DNA from: M269 sp964625615
GTDB taxonomy: Bacteria > Pseudomonadota > Gammaproteobacteria > Enterobacterales > Alteromonadaceae
Direction of reading: 5' to 3'
DNA length: 64,000 bases
Assembly: GCA_964625615.1 (NCBI GenBank)
Contig: CAZVDU010000001.1
Coordinates: 56,749 to 120,748, forward strand
A program made the translations under genes and the position numbers. The notes beneath the pieces are model-generated. The model was given only the letters and a program-made list of their open reading frames with translations. It was not told the DNA's origin and did not search any database. Positions within the stretch are counted from its first letter, which is position 1. Each line of letters starts with the position of its first letter. Positions 17,831 through 27,143 of this stretch are shown piece by piece.

Positions 17831-19730
17831 GGTTGGTACTTTCCTCGGTTTGAGCAATTATTGTGGGTCTATCTCTGAAATAGTAATCCATCACTTGTCT
17901 TGCTACAGGAGTTGCTGCACCACTACCTGCGTTTTCAAGTGCAACAGTAACCACTATCTCTGGGCTGTCATACGGTGCATAACCGACGTACATCGCGTTA
18001 TCGCGCAAGCGGTCAGCGACGTTTTCTTTATCGTATTTCTCATCTTGCGCAATCTGGAAAAGCTGCGCTGTTCCTGTTTTGCCAGCAGAAATATAGTTCG
18101 CTTCCTTAAAGACGTTTAACGCTGTTCCTTTCTTTCTGTTAACAACACCATACATCCCATCAAGTACGATATCCCAGTTCTCTGGATTGCTGAGTACAAC
18201 GGGTCTTAGCTCTTTAGGATCATAGACGAGTTGGCGACCCTCTATCATATTGCCTCGAATAATCTGTGGGACTCGTCGTATACCTTTATTTGCCAGAGCA
18301 GCTACCGATTGTGCTAACTGTAGTGGGGTGGTTGTCCAGTAACTCTGACCTATACCAATGATGACCGTATCTCCGGGGTACCAAGGTAAGTTCTTATTGG
18401 CACGTTTCCAGCCTCGGTCTGGCATGATTGCGGCAGATTCTTCGTACAGATCAACGCCGGTATGTTCACCAAAGCCAAACTGAAACATTTTGCTACTGAT
18501 CCTATCGATACCTAACTTGTAAGCAACATCATAAAAAAATATGTCACACGATTGTTCGATTGCGTCAGTGACATTGATTCTATTACTATCCTCAGCATTT
18601 CTATGGCCCCATTTTCTCCAATCTCGCCATTTGTGACTTGAATTACGTAATTGATAGAAGCCGTTGTCTCTGATGGTTGTATCTGGCTGAATCACTTCTT
18701 CATCAAGTGCGAGTAGTGCCATATGAGGCTTTATTGTTGAAGCTGGGGGGTATTGTCCTTGTGTAGCTCTGTTAATGAGTGGTCGATCTTTGGATTGTAA
18801 TAAGGCGCTATAGTTTTTACTGCTAATACCATTCACAAACAAATTCGGGTCGTAACTTGGATTGCTGTACAGTGATAAAATGCCACCGTCACGAGAATCC
18901 ATGACCACAACCGCGCCACGTCGGCCATCAAGCGCTTTTTGAGCCGTCATTTGTAAATTAACGTCGATGTTGAGAACAATATCTTGCCCAGGTGTTGGTG
19001 GCGTAAAAGACAAGGTACGGATAACGCGTCCCTGACTGTTTACTTCAACTTCCTGATAGCCAACCTGACCATGCAGCAAGTTTTCATGGTATTTTTCGAT
19101 ACCGAGTTTGCCTATATCGTAGGTTGCTGCGTAATTGTCCTCTAAATTAGCTTCAGAGAGCTTTTGTAAATCACGTTTATTGATTTTGGCCACGTAACCT
19201 AACATGTGAGTTAGGCTATCTGCGTAGGGGTAGTAACGCGTTAATCGTGCTTCAATCGACACGCCTTTGAATTTATGTTGATTGGCTGAAAATAACGCAA
19301 CATCCTGCTCGTTAAGCTGATTGCGCAATATGACGGGCTTGAAACGGCGTGTACTGCGGAACTCTTTTTGAAAGTCTTCTATTTCTTCTTCTGTGATGGC
19401 GAGCAGTTCTGCCAATTGAATCAAGGTGTTGTCAAGGTCATCTGTTTCTTCAGGAATAACTTTGAGGCTATAGACGGGTCGGTTTTCTGCTAAGACAACG
19501 CCATTTCTGTCATAAATAAGACCTCGATTTGGTGCAACTGGAAGTACCTTAATCCGGTTTCCATTCGAACGCGTTTGATAATCTTCATGGCGCTCTATTT
19601 GCAAATAATAGAGATTACTGAGAAGGATAGAGATCATAGTTGCTATAACTAGCAGAGCTATAAAAGTGCGCCGAGCAAATAAATTTGCTTCTGCACTATG
19701 ATCTCGAATTGAAATACGTTTAAAAACCAT
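17817..19730 (-). CDS. mrdA: penicillin-binding protein 2 (peptidoglycan DD-transpeptidase MrdA)
   Basis: 637 aa. One N-terminal membrane helix (~25-47) is followed by the pedestal domain and a transpeptidase domain with STIK (~330), SCD (~388, the S-x-D variant normal in PBP2) and KTGT (~548). It crosslinks the wall during elongation and partners with RodA, encoded next. It is 11 bp downstream of rlmH. Confidence 0.96.
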   Translation of the reverse strand: MVFKRISIRDHSAEANLFARRTFIALLVIATMISILLSNLYYLQIERHEDYQTRSNGNRIKVLPVAPNRGLIYDRNGVVLAENRPVYSLKVIPEETDDLDNTLIQLAELLAITEEEIEDFQKEFRSTRRFKPVILRNQLNEQDVALFSANQHKFKGVSIEARLTRYYPYADSLTHMLGYVAKINKRDLQKLSEANLEDNYAATYDIGKLGIEKYHENLLHGQVGYQEVEVNSQGRVIRTLSFTPPTPGQDIVLNIDVNLQMTAQKALDGRRGAVVVMDSRDGGILSLYSNPSYDPNLFVNGISSKNYSALLQSKDRPLINRATQGQYPPASTIKPHMALLALDEEVIQPDTTIRDNGFYQLRNSSHKWRDWRKWGHRNAEDSNRINVTDAIEQSCDIFFYDVAYKLGIDRISSKMFQFGFGEHTGVDLYEESAAIMPDRGWKRANKNLPWYPGDTVIIGIGQSYWTTTPLQLAQSVAALANKGIRRVPQIIRGNMIEGRQLVYDPKELRPVVLSNPENWDIVLDGMYGVVNRKKGTALNVFKEANYISAGKTGTAQLFQIAQDEKYDKENVADRLRDNAMYVGYAPYDSPEIVVTVALENAGSGAATPVARQVMDYYFRDRPTIIAQTEESTNLASR

Positions 19731-19741
19731 ACGTTCTATAG

Positions 19742-20212
19742 CTATTCTCTATGGTATGGGTGATTATTATTTAAAGACCATGCTCTGTACAGGCTTTCGG
19801 CGACTATGATGCGAACTAACGGGTGTGGCAGTGTCAATGCTGATAATGACCAAAGTTGCTCAGCGGCATCCCGACATTCTTTAGCCATACCCTCTGGGCC
19901 GCCAATTAATAGGCTGACATCTCGTCCATCCATTTGCCAAGCATTCATATTGCTCGCTAATTTTGGTGTATCCCATGGTTTACCTAATACTTCTAATGCG
20001 ACTATTTTATTGCCTTTGGGTACTGCATTTAGACTAAGCTCGGCTTCTTTTTGCAAGATACGTTTTACATCTGCGTTTTTGCCCCGTTTACCGGCTGGGA
20101 TCTCGGTTAGCTGCAGCGGCATGTCACTGGGAAAGCGGCGACTGTATTCGAGATAACCGGTTTTAACCCAATCTGGCATTTTAGTGCCGACAGCAACAAG
20201 TTGGATACGCAT
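19742..20212 (-). CDS. rlmH: 23S rRNA (pseudouridine1915-N3)-methyltransferase
   Basis: 156 aa, full length. A SPOUT-fold methyltransferase with the knotted SAM site (LLIGGPEGM, ~103-111) and the C-terminal LSLPHPLVR-type segment (here LTLPHPLVRIIVAESLYRAW). It methylates pseudouridine 1915 of 23S rRNA on the 70S ribosome. It is flanked by rsfS and mrdA in the standard gammaproteobacterial order. Confidence 0.96.
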   Translation of the reverse strand: MRIQLVAVGTKMPDWVKTGYLEYSRRFPSDMPLQLTEIPAGKRGKNADVKRILQKEAELSLNAVPKGNKIVALEVLGKPWDTPKLASNMNAWQMDGRDVSLLIGGPEGMAKECRDAAEQLWSLSALTLPHPLVRIIVAESLYRAWSLNNNHPYHRE

Positions 20213-20244
20213 GTTAAATCGCCTTACCGATTAGTCTTTCTTTA

Positions 20245-20562
20245 TTATGACCACAGCTTTTCAAGTTGATAAAAATCTCGTGTATCGTCTTGCATAACGT
20301 GCACAATGATTTCACCAAAATCAACGAGTACCCATTCTCCGCTATCTTGACCTTCGACATTTAATGGTTGTATGCCTTCTTGCTTTGCATTGACGACAAT
20401 GTTGTCAGCAATAGAAATAACGTGTCGTTTTGAATTACCTGAGCAAACTAGCATGGTGTCAGTGATGCTTGATTTTCCTGTTACGTCTAACTCTATGAGA
20501 TCACGTGCTTTAAGGTCTTCAATTTTTTCGATAATAAATTGTTTGAGTTGTTCTTGCTGCAA
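20245..20562 (-). CDS. rsfS: ribosome silencing factor
   Basis: 105 aa. The RsfS/Iojap domain covers the whole protein (ARDLIELDVTGKSSITDTM near the N-terminus; SGEWVLVDFGEIIVHVM toward the end). It binds uL14 on the 50S subunit and blocks subunit joining in stationary phase or starvation. It lies between nadD and rlmH. Confidence 0.96.
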   Translation of the reverse strand: MQQEQLKQFIIEKIEDLKARDLIELDVTGKSSITDTMLVCSGNSKRHVISIADNIVVNAKQEGIQPLNVEGQDSGEWVLVDFGEIIVHVMQDDTRDFYQLEKLWS

Positions 20563-20617
20563 AAGTTCTCCTTAAAAGGTTTTTATTGCGTATTGTCTTT
20601 AGTTATAGATGCTTAGT

Positions 20618-21298
20618 TTAACAGGTGTTATGCAGTCTCTGATATAGCCTGTTTTGTTTAATGTAATTATATACCTCAGGAGTAAGCCATTTTGATACAT
20701 CATGACCTTGTTCCAAAGCACTGCGAATTTCTGTTGATGAAATATCTAATCGTGTTGTTTGAGCCAGAAAGATACAGCCTGACGCTTTTAACTGACACTG
20801 TTTAACATCAGTGATTATATGTTTTTTAATGGTGCCACTTAGTTCATCCAGAGAGTATTCTTTGTTATCAGTTGTACTATTCCGGTGACAGACTATGAGA
20901 TGGCAAAATTGCAAGATATCTTGCCATCGGTGCCATTTATCAAAAGTGAGTAAGTTGTCTGTGCCGATAATGAAAAAGAGTTTTGTACCAGGTTGCTCAG
21001 TTTTCAGGGCCTCTAGTGTATTAATTGTATAAGATGTTGACTCGGTTAAGAGTTCTCTGTCATCGATATAGACGCCTGGACGAGATTCACTGACTAGCTT
21101 TAACATATTGAGTCTATGTTTAACCGCTACACTAGGGGAAGATTTCAACGGCGGAATGTGACAAGGTAAAAGTGCAATATCATCTATACCCAATTGATTG
21201 CATGCCTCGGTTGCAATGTTTAAATGTGCTGTATGAGGAGGGTCGAATGTTCCGCCTAAAATGGCGAGCTGTCTTATGTGATCATTATTATTCAACAT
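20618..21298 (-). CDS. nadD: nicotinate-nucleotide adenylyltransferase
   Basis: 226 aa. It opens with ILGGTFDPPHTAHL, the nucleotidyltransferase site (HxxH in HTAH), and ends with ISSTEIR. It converts nicotinate mononucleotide plus ATP to deamido-NAD in NAD synthesis. Its ATG is adjacent to the holA stop (no intergenic bases), consistent with one operon. Confidence 0.95.
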   Translation of the reverse strand: MLNNNDHIRQLAILGGTFDPPHTAHLNIATEACNQLGIDDIALLPCHIPPLKSSPSVAVKHRLNMLKLVSESRPGVYIDDRELLTESTSYTINTLEALKTEQPGTKLFFIIGTDNLLTFDKWHRWQDILQFCHLIVCHRNSTTDNKEYSLDELSGTIKKHIITDVKQCQLKASGCIFLAQTTRLDISSTEIRSALEQGHDVSKWLTPEVYNYIKQNRLYQRLHNTC

Positions 21299-22336
21299 TT
21301 AAAAAGATAGCTCGATGGCTATGTTATCTAGTGCAGCGGGCATAAATAGCAAACATAGGTGGCAGAGCATGACATATGGTTTTTCAATATGACTGCTTTT
21401 AAATAGATTATCCGCGCCAGCAAGGGTGTGCTGCATGTGTTCAACTTGTTGCATAGACAGCCTTGAGATGGCTGCTTGATAAAGGTTCTGACGGCTTTTC
21501 CAGATACGGAGTTCATTCCAGACAGTGTTTAGTGGTTTGCCTTGTTGTTTGGAGAAATGAATGTGGGCAAGCGTTTGTTGCTCTTTGCATAAGGCCCATA
21601 AAATGATATTCGGTTCAACGCCTTCTGATTCAAGTCGGCATAATACTTTGACTGCTTTGCGAGTTTCACCAGTCAGTAGTAAATCGATTAACTGAAAGAC
21701 ATTAAATCGTGATTGATCGACAAGCGTTCGCTCCACATCCTGCAAGCTAAGTTGACCCGACGGAAAAAGTAATTGCAGCTTTTCTATTTCTTGGCGAGCG
21801 GCTAGCAAATTACCTTCACAATAATCAGAGATGAGCTTTACAATATCAGGCGAGCTCGTAAGCCCGCTCGACATTAGTCGTTGAGATACCCATTGTTGAA
21901 GTTGCCTACCTTCAAGAGGAAAGCAGGGTACGAAAAAGCCTTGCTTATCGAGTGATTTGAACCATTTCGCATTTTGCACATCACGTCCTGCTTTAGGGCC
22001 ATGGACAATGAGCAAGATATCCGGATTGGCTTGTTCAGCCATCTGGGTCAGCGTTTTCCCACCTTCAGTGCCTGGCTTTCCGGTTGGAAGCTCAAGTTCG
22101 ATAACTTGTCGGCTTGAGAAAAGTGACATGCTTTGACTCGCATGCAGCAGAGTTGACCATTCAAATTGATTATCAGCTACTAAGCTTTGCCTTTCGTCAT
22201 AACCCTGTTGTTTAGCTTTTAATCGCAAATGATCGATAACATCAAGCTTTTGCTGAGGTTCATCACCAAATACTAAGTAAAAGCAGCTTAGAGCGCTGTC
22301 CGGCTTATCAAAAAACCGGTTGGGGTAGATTTGCAC
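21299..22336 (-). CDS. holA: DNA polymerase III delta subunit
   Basis: 345 aa. The AAA+-like clamp-loader subunit delta, which opens the beta clamp. It starts with FYLVFGDEPQQKLDVIDHLR, has a central LLIVHGPKA segment, and ends in the helical collar domain. The ORF start shares one base with the lptE stop. Sequence conservation in this family is modest, but position between lptE and nadD is diagnostic. Confidence 0.94.
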   Translation of the reverse strand: MQIYPNRFFDKPDSALSCFYLVFGDEPQQKLDVIDHLRLKAKQQGYDERQSLVADNQFEWSTLLHASQSMSLFSSRQVIELELPTGKPGTEGGKTLTQMAEQANPDILLIVHGPKAGRDVQNAKWFKSLDKQGFFVPCFPLEGRQLQQWVSQRLMSSGLTSSPDIVKLISDYCEGNLLAARQEIEKLQLLFPSGQLSLQDVERTLVDQSRFNVFQLIDLLLTGETRKAVKVLCRLESEGVEPNIILWALCKEQQTLAHIHFSKQQGKPLNTVWNELRIWKSRQNLYQAAISRLSMQQVEHMQHTLAGADNLFKSSHIEKPYVMLCHLCLLFMPAALDNIAIELSF

Positions 22337-22845
22337 TACTGTACAACCGCTTCAAGTGTAGCCAGTTGTTGTATTATGCGATCTGCAGCTTGTACTCGCA
22401 TTTCGCCAACGATCAAATCAAGCTCTCGTGATTTTGCCAATACCGCATCCGGGTCATCAATGTATTCACGGATAATATCTACAGTGAAATTGTAAGGTTC
22501 TTCATTTGGCGTAAGTACCTGATAATCAAGTGTATAGATAAGTTCATACTCAGCGACTTGTCCAGTAGCAAATAATGACAGTAGCTGACGCTCGAGTCGT
22601 TCAGGTTGTAAAACGATAACTGACGTATTGCTTTGTTGTGCTTCGATGGGATCGTCAATTAACGTAATATCAAAGCTAGAGAGCCTGGTTTTCAGCGTTC
22701 TCTGCATGGGAGCATGTGACTGTCTACTTGCCACATGCAATTGCTTGAACTGATCAGGGATTAGATAATCTCCGCGCAGTTTAAATCCACACGCTGATAA
22801 CAGCATAGATAGACTAATACACAATAGAACGCTGAATTTACGCAT
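22336..22845 (-). CDS. lptE: LPS assembly lipoprotein LptE
   Basis: 169 aa. The signal peptide ends in the lipobox LLSAC, with mature Cys19 followed by GFKLRG, the family start. It forms the plug of the LptD outer-membrane translocon that inserts lipopolysaccharide. It is coupled to leuS upstream (1-nt overlap) and holA downstream. Confidence 0.95.
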   Translation of the reverse strand: MRKFSVLLCISLSMLLSACGFKLRGDYLIPDQFKQLHVASRQSHAPMQRTLKTRLSSFDITLIDDPIEAQQSNTSVIVLQPERLERQLLSLFATGQVAEYELIYTLDYQVLTPNEEPYNFTVDIIREYIDDPDAVLAKSRELDLIVGEMRVQAADRIIQQLATLEAVVQ

Positions 22846-25436
22846 TAGTTTGCAACCACATTAACAAGTTTTCCAGATACATAAATGACTTTACGTATGG
22901 TTTTACCATCAATAAAAGATTGAACATTTGTTTGTTCAAGCGCCAGTGCTTTTACGTCATCTTCGCTTGCGTCGGCCGCTATGGTTATTTTCGCTCTTAA
23001 CTTGCCATTGACTTGAACAATAATGAGTTTCTCATCTTCAACCAAAGCTGCATCGTCGACTTTTGGCCAGCTGCTAAATTCAATATCGCCGTATTGATTC
23101 AATTGTTGCCATAACTCGCTACAGATATGTGGCGTTATTGGGTTAAGCAACTGGACAACAGCAGTTAGCGCTTCTTGCATTAATGCCCGATCTTGAGTTG
23201 TTTCTCTAGGAGCTTTTTGCAAGCTGTTTAACAACTCCATGACTGCAGCAACGGCAGTATTGAACGTTTGTCTGCGACCCACATCATCCGTTACTTTGGC
23301 GATGGTTTTATGCACTTCGCGTCTAATCGTTTTCTGCCCACTGGTTAGTGAACTAACATCAAGTGATTCAGTTGGTCCAGCGTCAATATGCTCTTGCGCT
23401 AATCGCCACAGGCGTTTTAAGAATCTGTTGGCACCCTCTACACCGGAATCTACCCATTCAAGTGTTTGCTCAGGTGGCGCGGCAAACATGGTAAACAAAC
23501 GAATAGTATCAGCACCATATTGGTCAATGACTTGTTGTGGATCAATGCCGTTGTTTTTTGACTTTGACATTTTTGTCATGCCGTTGTGTTCTACGGGCAA
23601 GCCATCAGCTTTTAGCGTAGCTTCTACCACACGGCCTTTATCATCTTTTTTGACGTTTACATCCGTTGGAGAAAACCAGGTTCTAGCACCAGAATCGTCA
23701 ACACGGCAATATGAGTCAGCCAATACCATACCTTGACAAAGCAACCTCTTAAAAGGTTCGTCTGAGTCGACTAAACCTTCATCACGTAATAATTTGTGGA
23801 AAAAACGAGAGTACAATAAATGCAATATGGCATGTTCTATACCGCCGATATATTGATCAGCGGGTAGCCAATAGTTAGCTTCCTTTTCATCAAGCATGGA
23901 GTCATTGTTCATTGCTGACGTATAACGAGCGTAATACCAGGACGATTCCATAAAGGTATCGAAAGTATCTGTTTCTCTTGTCGCTGGCTTGCCATTATAT
24001 TCAGTTTTAGCCCATTCAGGGTCGGCTTTAATTGGTGAGGTAACCCCATTCATAACAACATCTTCAGGTAGCTCAATTGGCAACCTATCAGCAGGCACTG
24101 GCACCGACTCGCCATCTTGTGTTCTTAACATAGGGATAGGAGCTCCCCAATAGCGTTGGCGAGAAACACCCCAATCGCGTAAACGGTAGTTAACCTTGAT
24201 ATCGCCTTTACCTATGCTTTTAAGTTTGTTAGATATGGCGTCGAAAGCGGCTTTAAAAGCTAAACCATCAAATTCACCTGAGTTTGTGATAATGCCTTTT
24301 TCGACAAAAGCTGCTTTGCTGATGTCACACTCAAGCTCTGAACTTTCTTCAGGTTTGACAACTTGTGTAATGTCTAACCCGTATTTAGTTGCGAACTCCC
24401 AATCTCTTTGATCATGGCCAGGAACAGCCATGACAGCGCCTGATCCATAATCCATTAACACGAAGTTAGCGACCCATACCGGAACTTTATCTCCCGATAA
24501 TGGGTGAACGGCAAACAAGCCTGTCGCACAGCCTTTTTTCTCCATTGTCGCCATATCTGCTTCGGCTGTTTTAGTATTCTTGCATTCTTCGATGAAGGCA
24601 GATAATTCTGGGTTATCTTTTGCCGCTTCTAGGGCTAATGGATGCTGTGCTGCTAACGCAACATAGGTGACACCCATGATAGTATCTGGTCGGGTTGTGT
24701 AAACATCAAAAGAATCACTGCTATCAACAATATCGAAGGTCATTTGAACGCCTTCAGAGCGACCTATCCAGTTTCTTTGTTGCGTTTTGACCTGCTCCGG
24801 CCAATCTTCAAGTGTGTCCAAATCATTCAACAACTGTTCAGCGTAATTTGTAATTTTGATAAACCACTGAGGAATTTCTTTTTGCTCAACGATAGCCCCT
24901 GAACGCCAGCCTCTGCCATCGATAACCTGTTCGTTAGCAAGAACAGTGTGGTCAACTGGATCCCAGTTGACTGTCGCATTCTTTTTGTAGACAAGGCCTT
25001 TTTCAAATAAGCGAGTGAAGAACCATTGTTCCCAGCGATAATAGTCTTTTTTACAGGTTGTGACTTCTCGACGCCAATCAAAACCAAAGCCTAATGATTT
25101 AAGCTGATCTTTCATGTAATCGATATTTGCGTAGGTCCATTTTGCTGGTTGGCTGTTATTGCTTAGCGCTGCATTTTCGGCAGGTAATCCAAATGCATCC
25201 CATCCCATAGGTTGCATGACATTCTTGCCCTGCATACGTTGGAAACGGCTGACAACATCACCAATGGTGTAGTTTCGTACGTGTCCCATGTGTAGTTTGC
25301 CACTAGGGTAGGGGAACATACTCAGGCAGTAAAACTTTTCTTTATCTGGGTTTACATCAGCGTGAAATATCTGACTAGACTCCCAGTGTTGTTGAACTTT
25401 TTTCTCCAGTTGCTGCGGTTGGTACTCTGCGGCCAT
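22845..25436 (-). CDS. leuS: leucyl-tRNA synthetase
   Basis: 863 aa, full length. The class I HIGH motif is in FPYPSGKLHMGHVRNY (~40-55) and the KMSKS motif in MTKMSKSKNNG (~620). The editing domain (CP1, ~225-420) and the C-terminal tRNA-binding domain are present. It charges tRNA-Leu and hydrolyses mischarged products. First gene of the long minus-strand block that runs to lipA. Confidence 0.98.
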   Translation of the reverse strand: MAAEYQPQQLEKKVQQHWESSQIFHADVNPDKEKFYCLSMFPYPSGKLHMGHVRNYTIGDVVSRFQRMQGKNVMQPMGWDAFGLPAENAALSNNSQPAKWTYANIDYMKDQLKSLGFGFDWRREVTTCKKDYYRWEQWFFTRLFEKGLVYKKNATVNWDPVDHTVLANEQVIDGRGWRSGAIVEQKEIPQWFIKITNYAEQLLNDLDTLEDWPEQVKTQQRNWIGRSEGVQMTFDIVDSSDSFDVYTTRPDTIMGVTYVALAAQHPLALEAAKDNPELSAFIEECKNTKTAEADMATMEKKGCATGLFAVHPLSGDKVPVWVANFVLMDYGSGAVMAVPGHDQRDWEFATKYGLDITQVVKPEESSELECDISKAAFVEKGIITNSGEFDGLAFKAAFDAISNKLKSIGKGDIKVNYRLRDWGVSRQRYWGAPIPMLRTQDGESVPVPADRLPIELPEDVVMNGVTSPIKADPEWAKTEYNGKPATRETDTFDTFMESSWYYARYTSAMNNDSMLDEKEANYWLPADQYIGGIEHAILHLLYSRFFHKLLRDEGLVDSDEPFKRLLCQGMVLADSYCRVDDSGARTWFSPTDVNVKKDDKGRVVEATLKADGLPVEHNGMTKMSKSKNNGIDPQQVIDQYGADTIRLFTMFAAPPEQTLEWVDSGVEGANRFLKRLWRLAQEHIDAGPTESLDVSSLTSGQKTIRREVHKTIAKVTDDVGRRQTFNTAVAAVMELLNSLQKAPRETTQDRALMQEALTAVVQLLNPITPHICSELWQQLNQYGDIEFSSWPKVDDAALVEDEKLIIVQVNGKLRAKITIAADASEDDVKALALEQTNVQSFIDGKTIRKVIYVSGKLVNVVAN

Positions 25437-25612
25437 TTATCGGTTTTTCCAAACAATTTGATAGGTTGATTGTAACGTAATAATGATGAATAAAACGCTA
25501 TCAACACGTTAAAAATACAAAGGGTGTAGAATACCTTAGCGCAACCCACGCCCACAACCGGAATTTAGCTTAAGGCGGAATTAATTTAGGGTTTAATTTA
25601 AACGAAAAAAAT

Positions 25613-26184
25613 AAAGTACGAGTGAGACCGAGTCTCATGACTTGATTCAACCAACATGTGACAATGGCATTTTTAGTGTCGTTGCTGATGGAAATATTCG
25701 TGTATAAATGACAGCAAAACCTGGACGCGATCTCACGCTGTATCGAATGAAACCTTCTGAAAGTTGTATTCTAACAACATCAGCACTAATAAATAAGGAA
25801 TCTTATTATGCACAAGGCGTTACAAAATCAGTTGTTACAGCGATAGCGCTGTCTTCAGAAGCTTTCAATAAAGCTATACAGTGTTCAGTACTATTTGCAC
25901 ACTATGTACTGAAAAGTGATACCAGCAGATAGTCTTCAATTATTCAACCGGTTGATCGCATGGCGGCAGGAGATGTGATGGCCGATGTCTGTTTGTATAT
26001 TTTATCAAATATTGGCGATGACAACTCTCTATCGGCTACGCATATTGAAATAGCGAACGAGATAGGAACAGTAAGAGAAGTGGTTGGGCGCAAACTTCGG
26101 CAATTGGCTTTAGATAATATTGTTTCTTTGAAGCGCAGAACGATTAACCTTATTGATGTTGAAAAACTTAAACATTACCTTTGA
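25613..26184 (+). pseudogene. Crp/Fnr family regulator, degraded by two in-frame stops
   Basis: One reading frame encodes three consecutive pieces of a Crp/Fnr protein. First is the end of the cyclic-nucleotide-binding barrel (CDNGIFSVVADGNIRV), then TAA (25705-25707). Next is GRDLTLYRMKPSESCILTTS up to HYVLKSDTSR, then TAG (25930-25932). Last is a complete C-terminal helix-turn-helix (THIEIANEIGTVREVVGRK) ending at 26184. The frame is never shifted; only nonsense codons and loss of the first ~40 residues (no start codon) break it. The last piece could start at ATG 25960, but without the sensor domain a working regulator is unlikely. Its 3' end overlaps the LRR gene on the other strand. Confidence 0.8.
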
Positions 26185-27142
26185 GATCGCATTGTTCTAA
26201 CAAAGATTTGTCGAACTGATTGTCGTCTGAGTATATGAACGTATCGTGAAAAATTTTTGCAGACTCTTTTCTTTGCGGGTTGTCTAAGTAGTTGTAATCC
26301 AGAACTATCCCTCTAACGAAAAATCGACCGGTTCTGAACCTGTCGCCAATATCGCTGATCCTGTTATTGTTTAAGAAAACCATGAAAATCCCCCTATCCG
26401 CGAGTGTGGTAGGTACTTGAGTAAAGCAATTATGACCTAACCATGCAGCTGACAGTCGGCGCATGAAACGCATACTCTGCGGAAGCTCAGTGAGGTAATT
26501 GTTGTCGAGATACAAATACCCGACTCGTGTTAACAAGCCAATTTCCTTGGGAAGCGTCGTAAGCTGGTTATTGTCTAACCATACAGAAAATAAGAGAGGT
26601 AATTGGCCTAGTGTTTCGTATGATTGGCTCTGCGATATGTGATTATGGCTAAGTCGTAAGTCCCTTAAGGTCTTTAAATTCCCTAATGCTTCCGGTAGTT
26701 CATTCAACTGGTTATTGGATAGATCAAGGAATTCGAGATTAAGTGTACTCAGTGTTTTGAACGCGTCTTCAAAATCCAACCCCGGGTTGTTAACCAGTGA
26801 TATCTGCGTTAGAGCCTTACAGTTTTTGATAGCCCCTGGTAACGCTTTGAGTTTGAGGTCATTAAGGATGAGAATATGGAGATTTGGTAATCTACAAGCT
26901 ATCTCAAGCGCATTGGTTAGGTCTAGACTTGGGTTTCCACTTAAATTAAGTGTTCTAAGCTCTGTTTGTTGGGACAAGTCACTGGGCAGCTCTGTCAACG
27001 ATTGTACGCTTAAGTCTAGTCTGAAATGCTGTTTTTTTGTATGCACAACAGTATCTGTTTCGCCATAATATGTTCGTGAGGTTTCGCAGGCAGATAAACA
27101 AATCAAGAGAGCCAGTACAGTGACATGTAATAAGCATTTCAT
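26168..27142 (-). CDS. leucine-rich repeat lipoprotein
   Basis: 324 aa from ATG 27142. The in-frame ATG at 27175 lies inside the preceding gene and would spoil the signal. The signal peptide ends in CLSAC, a good lipobox. About nine LRR units (~22-24 aa; for example LEFLDLSNNQLNELP, SVWLDNNQLTTLP, VGYLYLDNNYLTELP) fill residues ~45-275. It is presumably an envelope lipoprotein with a ligand-binding solenoid. The start follows the stop of the next gene by one base (TAACATG), so the two are cotranslated. Specific partner unknown. Confidence 0.78.
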   Translation of the reverse strand: MKCLLHVTVLALLICLSACETSRTYYGETDTVVHTKKQHFRLDLSVQSLTELPSDLSQQTELRTLNLSGNPSLDLTNALEIACRLPNLHILILNDLKLKALPGAIKNCKALTQISLVNNPGLDFEDAFKTLSTLNLEFLDLSNNQLNELPEALGNLKTLRDLRLSHNHISQSQSYETLGQLPLLFSVWLDNNQLTTLPKEIGLLTRVGYLYLDNNYLTELPQSMRFMRRLSAAWLGHNCFTQVPTTLADRGIFMVFLNNNRISDIGDRFRTGRFFVRGIVLDYNYLDNPQRKESAKIFHDTFIYSDDNQFDKSLLEQCDLKGNV

Positions 27143-27143
27143 G

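Noticed and set aside
23239..23736. Plus-strand 165-codon frame antisense to leuS
   Set aside because: Shadow of a highly conserved essential gene. The composition is Ser/Cys-rich, as expected from an antisense frame.
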